Part shown: in pieces, positions 1 to 7,528 of the stretch
Numbering within the stretch: the stretch's first letter is position 1
Layout: the number at the start of each line of letters is the position of its first letter
Assembly (NCBI GenBank): GCA_030679145.1
Contig: JAUXTU010000068.1
Coordinates: 1-36,336, forward strand
Source: Bacteroidota bacterium
GTDB taxonomy: Bacteria; Bacteroidota; Ignavibacteria; UBA10030; UBA8401
DNA: 36,336 nt
Reading direction: 5' to 3'
Position numbers and translations under genes: made by a program
Notes under the pieces: generated by a model
Seen by the model: only the letters and a program-made list of their open reading frames with translations
What the model was told of the DNA's origin: nothing
Databases searched by the model: none

Positions 1-159
1 ATCAAGAAGCAATTATGGGGCGGACATATTTGGACAAGCGGGTATTATGCAAATACTGTTGGCCAGTATGGAAATGAAAAAGTAATTCAGCAGTATGTGC
101 AATCACAAGGAAAGCATTATAAACGAATCTTAACGCAGCAATTTTCCTTGTTTGAATAA
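1..159 (+). CDS. tnpA: IS200/IS605-family transposase TnpA, C-terminal 52 residues (5' part outside window)
   Basis: The window opens inside a reading frame that runs from base 1 to a TAA at 157-159. The translated end contains LWGGHIWTSGYYANTVG followed by IxxYVQSQ. This is the characteristic C-terminal half of HUH/Y1 transposases: Trp-Gly-Gly, Gly-Tyr-Tyr and Thr-Val-Gly, then the helix carrying the catalytic tyrosine in a YxxxQ motif (Tyr codon at 94-96, Gln at 106-108). In the family this enzyme cuts and rejoins single-stranded DNA at subterminal hairpins. The HUH half lies upstream and cannot be seen, so whether the gene is intact is unknown. A hairpin follows about 20 bases after the stop, as expected for the right end of such an element. 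Confidence 0.9.
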   Translation: MKKQLWGGHIWTSGYYANTVGQYGNEKVIQQYVQSQGKHYKRILTQQFSLFE

Positions 160-212
160 ACTTACATTAACAATCAGATACCTCGACGCTTGCGTCGGGG
201 TTCTTCATTCAA
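160..212 (+). mobile_element. Right end of the IS200/IS605-like element with subterminal hairpin
   Basis: Bases 181-200 form a hairpin: CGACGC (184-189), TT loop, GCGTCG (192-197), extended by C181/G200, C182/G199 and a T183-G198 wobble. IS200/IS605 elements carry such a hairpin just inside each end. The outer boundary was placed by comparing the 3' end of the interrupted gene with its paralogue at 1007-3553. Similarity to that gene's end resumes at T209 (TCAAACTCATCTTCCC in both). The element therefore ends between 208 and 212. TCAA at 209-212 matches the right-end cleavage sequence known from IS608, but this is only an analogy. Confidence 0.7.
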
Positions 213-944
213 ACTCATCTTCCCGATCTGTCGTTGATTGCCAACATTGAGATGGTAGAAATAAATTCCGCTAGCTGCAGCTTTACCATTCTCTATCGTT
301 CCATCCCAGCGTGCGCCATAGTTTCCTTCCGGCATTTGATGGTTTATCAATTGTTTTACCTCTCGTCCCTGCACGTCGTAGATTGTCAATTCAATACGAT
401 TATTTGACATTGAACGGGGAATTGAAAACGTAATGACCGTTGATGAATTGAATGGATTAGGATAATTGGAGAGTTGAGTAATCTCAGGTTGAGAAGTTTC
501 CGTTCTCTCAATACCAACGGGAACACCTCCACATCCGGATTGGTAAGTGCTGAATGAAAAATATGGAAGTACACTGATATTCGTTATCATAAAATTCGTT
601 GAACCAATAAAATATGTTGTGTCTTTTGGATAATTATTGATCGTTAACTCTTGCCGATATACTTTCACGATATATTTTCCAGAATCAAGATGTACAATTG
701 CAACGTTGAGGTCAAAAGTGCAATTACATTTGGCGTGATTCTTTGAGGTGTCACGTTCAATAATGGTGATAGTATCGTGAACAATTGAGACATCAAATAC
801 AAATTTTGCAACACATTGTGATCCGGCGTTCATATGCCACACCGTTGCCGTATCTCCGCTTACTTTCACGAAGAGAGAATCAAATCCAGCATACGTAAAA
901 CTATTAAAGACCAGAAGCATCAAAAATATTTTATGCGTTTTCAT
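174..944 (-). CDS. Small secreted protein with T9SS type A sorting domain; 3' end altered by IS insertion
   Basis: This 256-residue protein has a signal peptide (MKTHKIFLMLLVFNSFTYA). The N-terminal half is unrecognised (about residues 20-155) and beta-rich, with several Cys including a CNC. A T9SS sorting domain begins at NYPNPFNSST and runs to the C-terminus. The ATG at 944 was chosen because AGAAGG lies 6 bases upstream and a signal peptide follows at once; an upstream GTG at 977 lies inside a palindrome. The sorting domain is 72/86 identical to that of the next gene up to KMSL. There the paralogue ends IK-stop, but this protein continues NEEPRRKRRGI, encoded by the IS end and its hairpin. 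It may form a transcription unit with the gene ending at 1007, but a strong palindrome lies between. The function of the N-terminal half is unknown. Confidence 0.85.
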   Translation of the reverse strand: MKTHKIFLMLLVFNSFTYAGFDSLFVKVSGDTATVWHMNAGSQCVAKFVFDVSIVHDTITIIERDTSKNHAKCNCTFDLNVAIVHLDSGKYIVKVYRQELTINNYPKDTTYFIGSTNFMITNISVLPYFSFSTYQSGCGGVPVGIERTETSQPEITQLSNYPNPFNSSTVITFSIPRSMSNNRIELTIYDVQGREVKQLINHQMPEGNYGARWDGTIENGKAAASGIYFYHLNVGNQRQIGKMSLNEEPRRKRRGI

Positions 945-963
945 AGTAGCCTTCTTTCTCGCT

Positions 964-998
964 AAGATGTAGGACACCTTTGAGGTGTCCTACATCTT
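964..998. terminator. 16-bp perfect hairpin with TTG loop between two T9SS cargo genes
   Basis: AAGATGTAGGACACCT (964-979), a TTG loop and the exact reverse complement (983-998) form a perfect stem. On the plus strand five T follow, as in an intrinsic terminator; on the minus strand, the direction of both flanking genes, the T-tract is very short. It is either a weak terminator/attenuator for the minus-strand pair or one of a family of mobile palindromes. Its layout matches the hairpin at 3773-3805. Confidence 0.55.
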
Positions 999-1006
999 TT
1001 TGCAAT

Positions 1007-3553
1007 TTATTTTATCAAACTCATCTTCCCAATCTGACGCTGAGTGCCAACAGTGAGATGATAAAAGTACACTCCGCTGGCTGAAATTTTCCCATTCTCC
1101 ATTGTTCCATCCCACCGTACAGCGTAATTTCCTTCAGGCATTTGTTGGTTAATCAACTGTTTCACCTGTCGTCCCTGTACATCATAGATTATCAATTCAA
1201 TGCGATCATTCGATAACGAGCGAGGAATGGAAAACGTAATAATTGTTGATGAATTAAATGGATTGGGATAATTATTTCCCAGAACAAGCTGCGCTGGTAT
1301 TTTCACATCATCCGGTTGTTTGATAATTCCCGTAACAAGCGAAGCACCTGTGCCTCGCGAACCGCCAAGTGAATCCGCAAGATAGAGATTGACAATATCA
1401 GGGCGGAATGCAGGCAATATCTGGTAATTGCTCTTCCACTCTTCATCAGTTAATCGCTTAAAATTAGTGCTCACATATTCATAATAACTCATCACCGGAC
1501 CAATAAATGATATTAATCGTCCATCAGGAGCTTCGGTCGTTACGACTGCAAGATTCACCGGACCAGTTCCGGTATGTAATACCCATCCGACAAAACTTCC
1601 AGATTCATCGGTTGGACATGTGTGAACATCTGCAACGACCAGATCGTTCTTCAAAAATCCTTCGTCTCCCGTGTAGAATAAACGATAATACCAGCCATTG
1701 TATACCGGACCGCATACGTTATTCAAATACAGCATTCGTTTTAAAAAATTCTTTTCTTTGTCATCCAGCGGTGTATGATCAAGTTCTTTTTGTGCAACAG
1801 ACTGTAACGTATCCGCAACATTTTTCAAATGATTCCAATAATAAACAGTGCTGCTGTTTGCCCAAGGAAACGATTGAAATTTTTCGGCGGCAACAGCGGC
1901 AAATGTTTTTACTGCTTCATAAAATTTTGGTATCGGTTCAACATAACTTTCAGGAAATGAACAAATGATCCCTCCTGTATACGATTGTTTTGCATACAAC
2001 AAATTATCATGGCGAAGCTGCGCCCATGACGCAAGCTGCGTGTTCATCTTTTCCTGCCACCATGCTGCTGTTTGCATGAAGGAAGGCAATGCCGTTCGAT
2101 CAGCCGGAGGGACAAGCGTGCGAATTGAATTCAGCCAGTTATTGTAAAGCGTGCTCTGCCAAAATTCTGGGTCATATGAATCAATCAAATAACGAAGTGC
2201 GGCAAGGTTTGATGCATAGTGATATGTTGATAATTCAGTTTCGAGCAATTGTGCAGCAGCGTTGTTTCCAATGGAGAATAACAAATCATACCGTGACGGA
2301 AGAGCCCGCCATATTTTTTCCTGATTATATTTAATTTTATCGTAGACAACATTTCCTGTCACGTACGAATCGATAACGAACCGTTGACCCAACAGTAAAA
2401 AAGCAGATGCTGGTTGTATGCTATCCGGACTATATGGATCAGAAATAATGATCTGAGAAAGAATACGCTGAAAGGCAAACGATTTTTGCCTTAATGTGTC
2501 TTGAAAAATTTTATATAACTTCACATCCAATAATGCACACGCGCTGTCAATGTTTGTTGTTTGTATAAGTGTTTGAACATTGGGGAGCGTAACATTATCC
2601 GATTCTCCGACAAAAAAGCGAATAATACTGTCAATCTCTTCCACCATCGGATACGCATTGCTTTGCTGCGCCGCTTCAGCAAGTAACACAGCATCAATTA
2701 TCTGCCGCTGGATATCGTTATCGTTTTGAGGCGGAATAGAATTTACTGGAGCAATCAAATACATTTCCGTTCGACCGAGCCACATCATTGCTTGAAAATA
2801 TTTTTTTAACTCTTCTGACTGAGTGTAATGCCCGCGAACAGTGAACTGACTGAAGTCGATGATTCTTGGAACTGATGAAAATAAAGCGAACTTCATCGGT
2901 TTTTCCGTTACGATGAAATCCATCATTGAATCCACCGCTGCCGCATTTTCAGAAAAAACCGGAGTGGCAATGTTTCCGAGGAGTTTTCTTGGAACCGTTA
3001 CATACAGATCAACATCCAACAACATTTGTTTCATTGCAGGATACTTTTCATATCGTACCGCAAGTGCCGGCAGCTGTGTGTGCAGTTTTGCAAGGAGTGA
3101 ATCGAGTTTTGCAATGAGAATTCTTTCTTCAACGTCTTTCAATATCGCATCATACGACATATGAATGGCGTGAAGAATGGCATCAGTGGAAACAAACACA
3201 GGCAAATCATTATGAAATATTTCACTGAACGCCGCGCCAAACGATTCACGTTTCAAACGCTCCGTCACCATAAAACCATTTGTTTCAATCAGTGATTGTT
3301 CATAACTGGTTAATGTGTATTTTTTCTGGATAGAATCTGAATAGAACGCCGTGCTAAAGTTCGTTCGAGCTTCTTTTGCAAAACTTCCTGCAGGATGAAT
3401 TAGCCGCAATTGATCCGCATCCATATTTTGATGGGCATCTAAAAATTGCTTGTATGCTTTAAGGTCAAACGATGTGGATGATTGGGAATGTGCAATGCTG
3501 GTGAGAAGAAGAATCAGAAGCGATAGCACAATGTTTATCTTTGGGATTAACAT
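1007..3553 (-). CDS. DUF3160-type secreted protein with T9SS type A sorting domain
   Basis: This 848-residue protein has a signal peptide (MLIPKINIVLSLLILLLTSIAHS), a long alpha-helical domain over about residues 25-750, and a T9SS type A sorting domain over the last 90 residues (NYPNPFNSST to IGKMSLIK). The helical part matches the DUF3160 pattern as I know it: a stretch like LPVFVSTDAILHAIHMSYD near residue 120 and a late VADVHTCPT segment. The biochemical role of DUF3160 is not established. The ATG at 3553 is preferred over 3565 because GGAGG sits 5 bases before it and the signal peptide begins directly. By family knowledge it would cross the inner membrane by Sec and be exported and anchored by T9SS. 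Confidence 0.8.
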   Translation of the reverse strand: MLIPKINIVLSLLILLLTSIAHSQSSTSFDLKAYKQFLDAHQNMDADQLRLIHPAGSFAKEARTNFSTAFYSDSIQKKYTLTSYEQSLIETNGFMVTERLKRESFGAAFSEIFHNDLPVFVSTDAILHAIHMSYDAILKDVEERILIAKLDSLLAKLHTQLPALAVRYEKYPAMKQMLLDVDLYVTVPRKLLGNIATPVFSENAAAVDSMMDFIVTEKPMKFALFSSVPRIIDFSQFTVRGHYTQSEELKKYFQAMMWLGRTEMYLIAPVNSIPPQNDNDIQRQIIDAVLLAEAAQQSNAYPMVEEIDSIIRFFVGESDNVTLPNVQTLIQTTNIDSACALLDVKLYKIFQDTLRQKSFAFQRILSQIIISDPYSPDSIQPASAFLLLGQRFVIDSYVTGNVVYDKIKYNQEKIWRALPSRYDLLFSIGNNAAAQLLETELSTYHYASNLAALRYLIDSYDPEFWQSTLYNNWLNSIRTLVPPADRTALPSFMQTAAWWQEKMNTQLASWAQLRHDNLLYAKQSYTGGIICSFPESYVEPIPKFYEAVKTFAAVAAEKFQSFPWANSSTVYYWNHLKNVADTLQSVAQKELDHTPLDDKEKNFLKRMLYLNNVCGPVYNGWYYRLFYTGDEGFLKNDLVVADVHTCPTDESGSFVGWVLHTGTGPVNLAVVTTEAPDGRLISFIGPVMSYYEYVSTNFKRLTDEEWKSNYQILPAFRPDIVNLYLADSLGGSRGTGASLVTGIIKQPDDVKIPAQLVLGNNYPNPFNSSTIITFSIPRSLSNDRIELIIYDVQGRQVKQLINQQMPEGNYAVRWDGTMENGKISASGVYFYHLTVGTQRQIGKMSLIK

Positions 3554-3711
3554 ACGTGCCTCCATTATTTAACTAATCGTCAATACAAACGTACGGCAAC
3601 TTCAAGGAGATGTCAAGAGAAGGAATAAAATTTAACAGTGAAATAATTTATCGCTAAAAAAACTAGGACAAAATTGTCTGTTGATAATGTTAGAAGGATA
3701 AAGAAATGCTA

Positions 3712-3733
3712 AAGGCGGACTTTCGTCCGCCTT
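3712..3733. repeat. 9-bp palindrome, intergenic
   Basis: AAGGCGGAC (3712-3720), a TTTC loop and GTCCGCCTT (3725-3733) form a perfect hairpin in the gap between the genes ending at 3826 and starting at 3553. It lies 40 bases from the larger hairpin at 3773-3805. It could add to transcription termination of the upstream minus-strand gene or be a short interspersed palindrome. No other feature was seen in 3566-3711. Confidence 0.6.
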
Positions 3734-3772
3734 GCCTTCACCACACACCAATCAACAGCCTCAATTGTTTAG

Positions 3773-3805
3773 AATGAACCGTTCGCTTTGAGCGAACGGT
3801 TCATT
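3773..3805 (-). terminator. 15-bp perfect hairpin downstream of the 867-residue T9SS protein gene
   Basis: AATGAACCGTTCGCT (3773-3787), a TTG loop and its exact reverse complement (3791-3805) lie 20 bases past the stop codon of the gene at 3826-6429. The stem is strong, but only a short T-rich stretch follows on the minus strand, so termination efficiency is uncertain. Loop and closing pair (CT-TTG-AG on plus) are the same as in the hairpin at 964-998. Confidence 0.55.
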
Positions 3806-3825
3806 TACTACCAATGAATCTTTTT

Positions 3826-6429
3826 TTATTTTAAAAGTAGCATCTTCTTTACAACATTGAACTGTCCAGCGTCAAGTCGATAGAAATAAACGCCGCTTGA
3901 AAGAGTTGAAGCATTGAAAGTCACAGTATATTCACCCGAAGTCTGGAATGTATTGATCAGCGTTGCAACTTCCTGACCGATCAAGTTGTAGACTTTCAAT
4001 GAAACTGTACTGTTACTCGGCAGCGAATATTTTATTGTTGTATTTGGATTGAATGGATTCGGATAATTCTGTTCAAGCAAATAATTTTTCGGCTGAACGG
4101 TTGACGTAACCGAAACACTCAATACAGAATTGATTGTGAAACTAACATCTCCATTTACCGGATTTCCCATCAAATCGTATGATACATTCACTTCTTTGGA
4201 TGCAGATTCATCGTATCCCGCTTTATCCACGGAAACATTATATTTACCGGGAGCAAGACCATCAATCCTATAGTTACCCATACCATCGGTGATTGCATAT
4301 CCGGCAATTTCACCATCCCTCATTGCAAATACAAACGCACCTGCTTTCGATGAGTTATCCTGTTTGTTCCCTATGCTGAGATTAATATTACCGATAATTC
4401 CTGTATAACCATTTGCAGATGCACCGAAGGGTTTCACATAGATATTGATATTGTCAACACTGTTTCCGTTTATAACAATTTTAGAAGCACGTTTCCAGCG
4501 ATTATTGACTGTATCAAACGAAGTATAGAATGATGGTGCATAATTTCCGAGCGGCAGTGCCATCACAAAATATGTTCCGGGAAGCAGTTCGTTGAATTCA
4601 AACTTGCCGAGAGAATCTGTATCGGTAACATATACACGTGAAATGCGATGATCATCCTTGATTCTCCAGCCGTCGCGGAACGCAACAACTCGCGCAGGAA
4701 TTGCAATATCTTTTACCGAATCCGACACTGATCCTTTAATCCCGCCAAGAACAACCGGCGGAAGCGGTGAAAGAGTAAAATCGTATGTTGGTTCCATAGG
4801 CGGCATGGTGGGACTTGGAATGAGAATAATGTCCGCTGAAAAAATATTTGATTGGTTTTTATAGAATTCTACGGCGTAACCTTTTGCACGTGCAAAGGCT
4901 ATATATTTACCAATCGGCAGTTCTATTTTGTAATTGCCGAGAGAATCTGTCTTTGTTTTAAACACAAACTCGGAATTTCCTTCCAATCTGAAATCACCGT
5001 GACCGTTGAACTCAAAATATTGTCTGAAATTCTCAGCCATGATCGAATGTCCGCCGACAAGATTTAGTGCAAACTCGGCGCGAACAAAAACAACTCTCGT
5101 TTCGGCATTATTGATTGCTAATCCTGTAGTATCAGTAACGGTTCCTTTAACAGTGATCTTTGGAACTGTAAATATTCCGCCACGCAATTTGAAATTAACG
5201 AGTGTCGGACCAACTTTTGCTGAATCATCAACAGGGACGATATCCGCCTGTGATGCATCTCTCTTTCCTTCATACCACTGACTTTGATATTTTCCTGAAG
5301 GAGCGTTTGCTTTTATTTTATACTTGCCCAGTTCAACACGGGCAATATGATAATTTCCATTATTGTCTGTTCGTGCAGAATACGCAAAAGATAATGTATT
5401 ATTGTTTTCCGTGTTAAATACTTCAATAAGCACATTCGGCACCGGCGTTGCAAGCGTATCGGTTACTTTGCCTTGAATGAATCCATTGCCGCCAGAGACA
5501 ACAACCGTAAAGTATTGCTTTGCTATTCCACCTTTATTAGATTTCGCATAAATAACTACGTTATAATATCCTTTCTCCTTCGGAGTCCAATCAACGACAC
5601 CAGTGATCGAATCGATATTAATGGGAACAACAACAGTCAACATGCCGGGACTTGCCCATCCTGAATAACGGATCACAGCAGTTGGATCCGAAGAAACAGC
5701 TTTTGCCGTGTAATTGTATTTTACGCCTATCTGTCCATGAAGATTTGGACTAGAAACAAATTTTATATCGTCATGGGGTATCCTATTTTCAATCGTTAAT
5801 TGAACAGATGTGCTTTGTAAAAATTCACCGGATGAAAGTTTTGCACGTACAAAATAATTAAACTCCAGTTTTGTTCCCGGAACAACTGCGGGAATTTTGG
5901 TGATTGAAAACTGATTCGTAGTTGAATCAATTTGAACCAATGCGCTCATCCACACCGGCATTCCATATACTAAATAATATTCAACCGGAGTATTAATCGG
6001 TGGTACTTGCCAAAATAGTTTCACTTTTCCACTGTCAATCTTTCCTTCTAACTTAAATGCGCCAGCGATAGGAACTCCGGGTAACGGAACATTGATGATA
6101 TTACTTTTTACTGTTACCGTTCCAGTTTTTGCAAGAACGTAATACGCAAAATATTGCGGTGTAGTTGAAACGACCTGAAGAATCTTGTCAACAAAGAACG
6201 TGTCTAACGTTGTATGGATTAAGGCAGCAGTTGTATCGGGAAGTTTTATCCGATATAACTCATACTGTGTTGATTTATCTGCATCGAGTGGCTTTGTCCA
6301 TGCTAATTTTACTTCGCCGGATAATTCCACTTTTGTAGCGGTAAGTTTTATTTCTGACCGCGTGGTCTGCGCAAGCAGCAGAACAACTCCAAGCAGCATC
6401 AACAAAAAAACGGTAAGGCGTTTACTCAT
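3826..6429 (-). CDS. Multidomain secreted T9SS protein with Fn3, Ig-like and carboxypeptidase-regulatory-like repeats
   Basis: This 867-residue protein has a signal peptide (residues 1-22, ending LLAQT), two Fn3-like domains (about 25-115 and 120-210), and a putative Ig/cadherin-like domain (about 220-312, with the ITGVVDWTP signature). Three or four carboxypeptidase-regulatory-like beta-sandwiches follow (about 315-415, 425-545, 560-670, 675-770), each with the repeated pattern G-x-V-x-D and D-S-x-G-x-Y/F. A T9SS type A sorting domain (786-867, EQNYPNPFNPNTTIKYSLP to KKMLLLK) closes it. No catalytic domain is visible. The architecture suggests a surface adhesin, scaffold or structural protein. 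AGGAGG lies 5 bases before the ATG at 6429. It stands alone, with intergenic gaps on both sides. Confidence 0.85.
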   Translation of the reverse strand: MSKRLTVFLLMLLGVVLLLAQTTRSEIKLTATKVELSGEVKLAWTKPLDADKSTQYELYRIKLPDTTAALIHTTLDTFFVDKILQVVSTTPQYFAYYVLAKTGTVTVKSNIINVPLPGVPIAGAFKLEGKIDSGKVKLFWQVPPINTPVEYYLVYGMPVWMSALVQIDSTTNQFSITKIPAVVPGTKLEFNYFVRAKLSSGEFLQSTSVQLTIENRIPHDDIKFVSSPNLHGQIGVKYNYTAKAVSSDPTAVIRYSGWASPGMLTVVVPINIDSITGVVDWTPKEKGYYNVVIYAKSNKGGIAKQYFTVVVSGGNGFIQGKVTDTLATPVPNVLIEVFNTENNNTLSFAYSARTDNNGNYHIARVELGKYKIKANAPSGKYQSQWYEGKRDASQADIVPVDDSAKVGPTLVNFKLRGGIFTVPKITVKGTVTDTTGLAINNAETRVVFVRAEFALNLVGGHSIMAENFRQYFEFNGHGDFRLEGNSEFVFKTKTDSLGNYKIELPIGKYIAFARAKGYAVEFYKNQSNIFSADIILIPSPTMPPMEPTYDFTLSPLPPVVLGGIKGSVSDSVKDIAIPARVVAFRDGWRIKDDHRISRVYVTDTDSLGKFEFNELLPGTYFVMALPLGNYAPSFYTSFDTVNNRWKRASKIVINGNSVDNINIYVKPFGASANGYTGIIGNINLSIGNKQDNSSKAGAFVFAMRDGEIAGYAITDGMGNYRIDGLAPGKYNVSVDKAGYDESASKEVNVSYDLMGNPVNGDVSFTINSVLSVSVTSTVQPKNYLLEQNYPNPFNPNTTIKYSLPSNSTVSLKVYNLIGQEVATLINTFQTSGEYTVTFNASTLSSGVYFYRLDAGQFNVVKKMLLLK

Positions 6430-6609
6430 ATATCCTCCTGAATTGTGTTTGTGTTAAATTACGTTAGTTAATATTAATTATATTTTTGCCGATCATTTTC
6501 GGCGGCTCAAGTTCACCCCGATCATTTGGACAGAACCAAATACACCGGGATCAATGGTGCTTCAATGCGAGAACGACAATCATACTACTACAACCATTGT
6601 ACCACAAAT
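6430..6609. other. Intergenic, possible decayed IS21-like end
   Basis: No credible coding sequence was found. After an AT-rich stretch (6450-6490) that probably holds the promoter of the gene starting at 6429, bases 6487-6560 contain spaced, similar pieces: GCCGATCATTTTCGGC, CCCCGATCATTTGGACAG and CACCGGGATCA. This resembles the multiple terminal repeats seen at IS21-family ends, but no transposase sequence accompanies it. The identification is a guess from style, not a match. Confidence 0.2.
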
Positions 6610-6643
6610 AAAATCCCCGAAACTGTGAAATTCCGGGGATTTT
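6610..6643. terminator. Intrinsic terminator-like hairpin
   Basis: AAAATCCCCG (6610-6619) pairs with CGGGGATTTT (6634-6643), with T/A-rich sequence on both sides so it could act in either direction. It lies about 115 bases downstream of the last gene of the signalling operon (stop at 6758) and is the best candidate for that operon's terminator. Confidence 0.6.
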
Positions 6644-6674
6644 ATAATTTTAACCATGCATATTTTGCACTGCA

Positions 6675-6746
6675 GACGCACGATTTGCGTCCCTGTTTTA
6701 ACCTTGCGAAGGTTATTTACCATTTTCATAAAACCTTCGCAAGGTT
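6675..6746. repeat. Cluster of nested palindromes
   Basis: GACGCA-CGATT-TGCGTC (6675-6691) is followed by AACCTTGCGAAGGTT (6700-6714) and, 17 bases on, its reverse complement AACCTTCGCAAGGTT (6732-6746). Each 15-mer is itself a small hairpin (AACCTT/AAGGTT), so the pair can form either two small hairpins or one long one. The cluster sits just past the stop of the gene at 6758-7528. Roles as terminator, mRNA stabiliser or REP-like mobile sequence are all possible. Confidence 0.6.
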
Positions 6747-6757
6747 TTGCACATTTA

Positions 6758-7528
6758 TTAAAACCGAATGGTCAAAAGAAACTGATTTCCTTGATTTGCT
6801 GAGTATTTCGGTTGAATTGATACTTCCGTTGATGTAAACACATCAATTTCCGAGGCAATATAGATGAGAGCAAATGCTGCAAAAGAATAGATCTCAGCTT
6901 TACGATAAGAGTTATAGGTATCATATTTTGATGAGATATCAGAAAGCAATGTTGCGGATAAATATTCCTTTCGTGCATCGGATCGGAGTATTTCAAAAAC
7001 AATTCCCGATGTCAATGTGATAATTCCTGCACCGCTATGCACGTAGCCTGATGCAGTTCTTCCTTGATAGAATTGTTCCCATCCGGGAAAAATTATCGTT
7101 CTGTATGAAACGGTTTGTTGTTCGGAAAAGAACTTCGAAGAATCAATCACTATAGTTTTCTTTTGAGAAATGAATTTCACCCGCGCATCATTGAAGACAG
7201 AAAGAATCTTCGGTGATGTCAAGATGGGATCAAGCTCAAATGTTCCGTCGATAGTAAACAGGGCTACAAATCGTTCTTTTGCCAATGATGATTTTCCCTG
7301 TGCGATCAAAGCAAAGGCTATCCATTTTTCTAATTGAACTTTTGTCGAATCGGTCAATCCTGATTGTTCATACATTCTGCGCGCTTCTAATTCTGCTGAA
7401 AGGTATTGTCCATTATTATAAAGTATTTCAATGTCATTCAAAGTGGAAAAAGTAGAGCCGTTCTGTGCACTTAACAATGTGCAGAATGTTGTCACCGCGA
7501 AAAGTATTTTTTTAAATGTTGAAGTCAT
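6758..7528 (-). CDS. Exported TPR-like/DUF5683-like membrane protein, last gene of the signalling operon
   Basis: This 256-residue protein has a signal peptide (residues 1-22, ending LLSAQ). A helical segment (25-120) resembles one or two tetratricopeptide units, with the pattern LYNNGQYLSAELEARRMYEQ. A C-terminal part carries two hydrophobic stretches (about 158-180 and 212-230). The first follows PGWEQFYQGR, similar to the PGxGQxYxGR signature of DUF5683-type proteins. The start codon overlaps the stop of the upstream kinase gene by ATGA (7525-7528), which indicates translational coupling. The context suggests an envelope partner or sensor for the kinase; no enzymatic motif is visible. The family assignment is tentative. 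Confidence 0.75.
   Translation of the reverse strand: MTSTFKKILFAVTTFCTLLSAQNGSTFSTLNDIEILYNNGQYLSAELEARRMYEQSGLTDSTKVQLEKWIAFALIAQGKSSLAKERFVALFTIDGTFELDPILTSPKILSVFNDARVKFISQKKTIVIDSSKFFSEQQTVSYRTIIFPGWEQFYQGRTASGYVHSGAGIITLTSGIVFEILRSDARKEYLSATLLSDISSKYDTYNSYRKAEIYSFAAFALIYIASEIDVFTSTEVSIQPKYSANQGNQFLLTIRF

Noticed and set aside
1-212. REP-associated tyrosine transposase (RAYT) instead of IS200/IS605
   Set aside because: The WGG...GYY...TVG...YxxxQ order fits IS200/IS605 TnpA better, and the hairpin sits directly at the element's end; the missing N-terminal half leaves slight doubt.
945-977. GTG start at 977 for the first T9SS cargo gene
   Set aside because: It would start inside the 964-998 palindrome and add residues before a clean signal peptide; the ATG at 944 has AGAAGG upstream.
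1507-1968. 153-codon plus-strand frame
   Set aside because: Antisense to the DUF3160 gene, with no recognisable motif.
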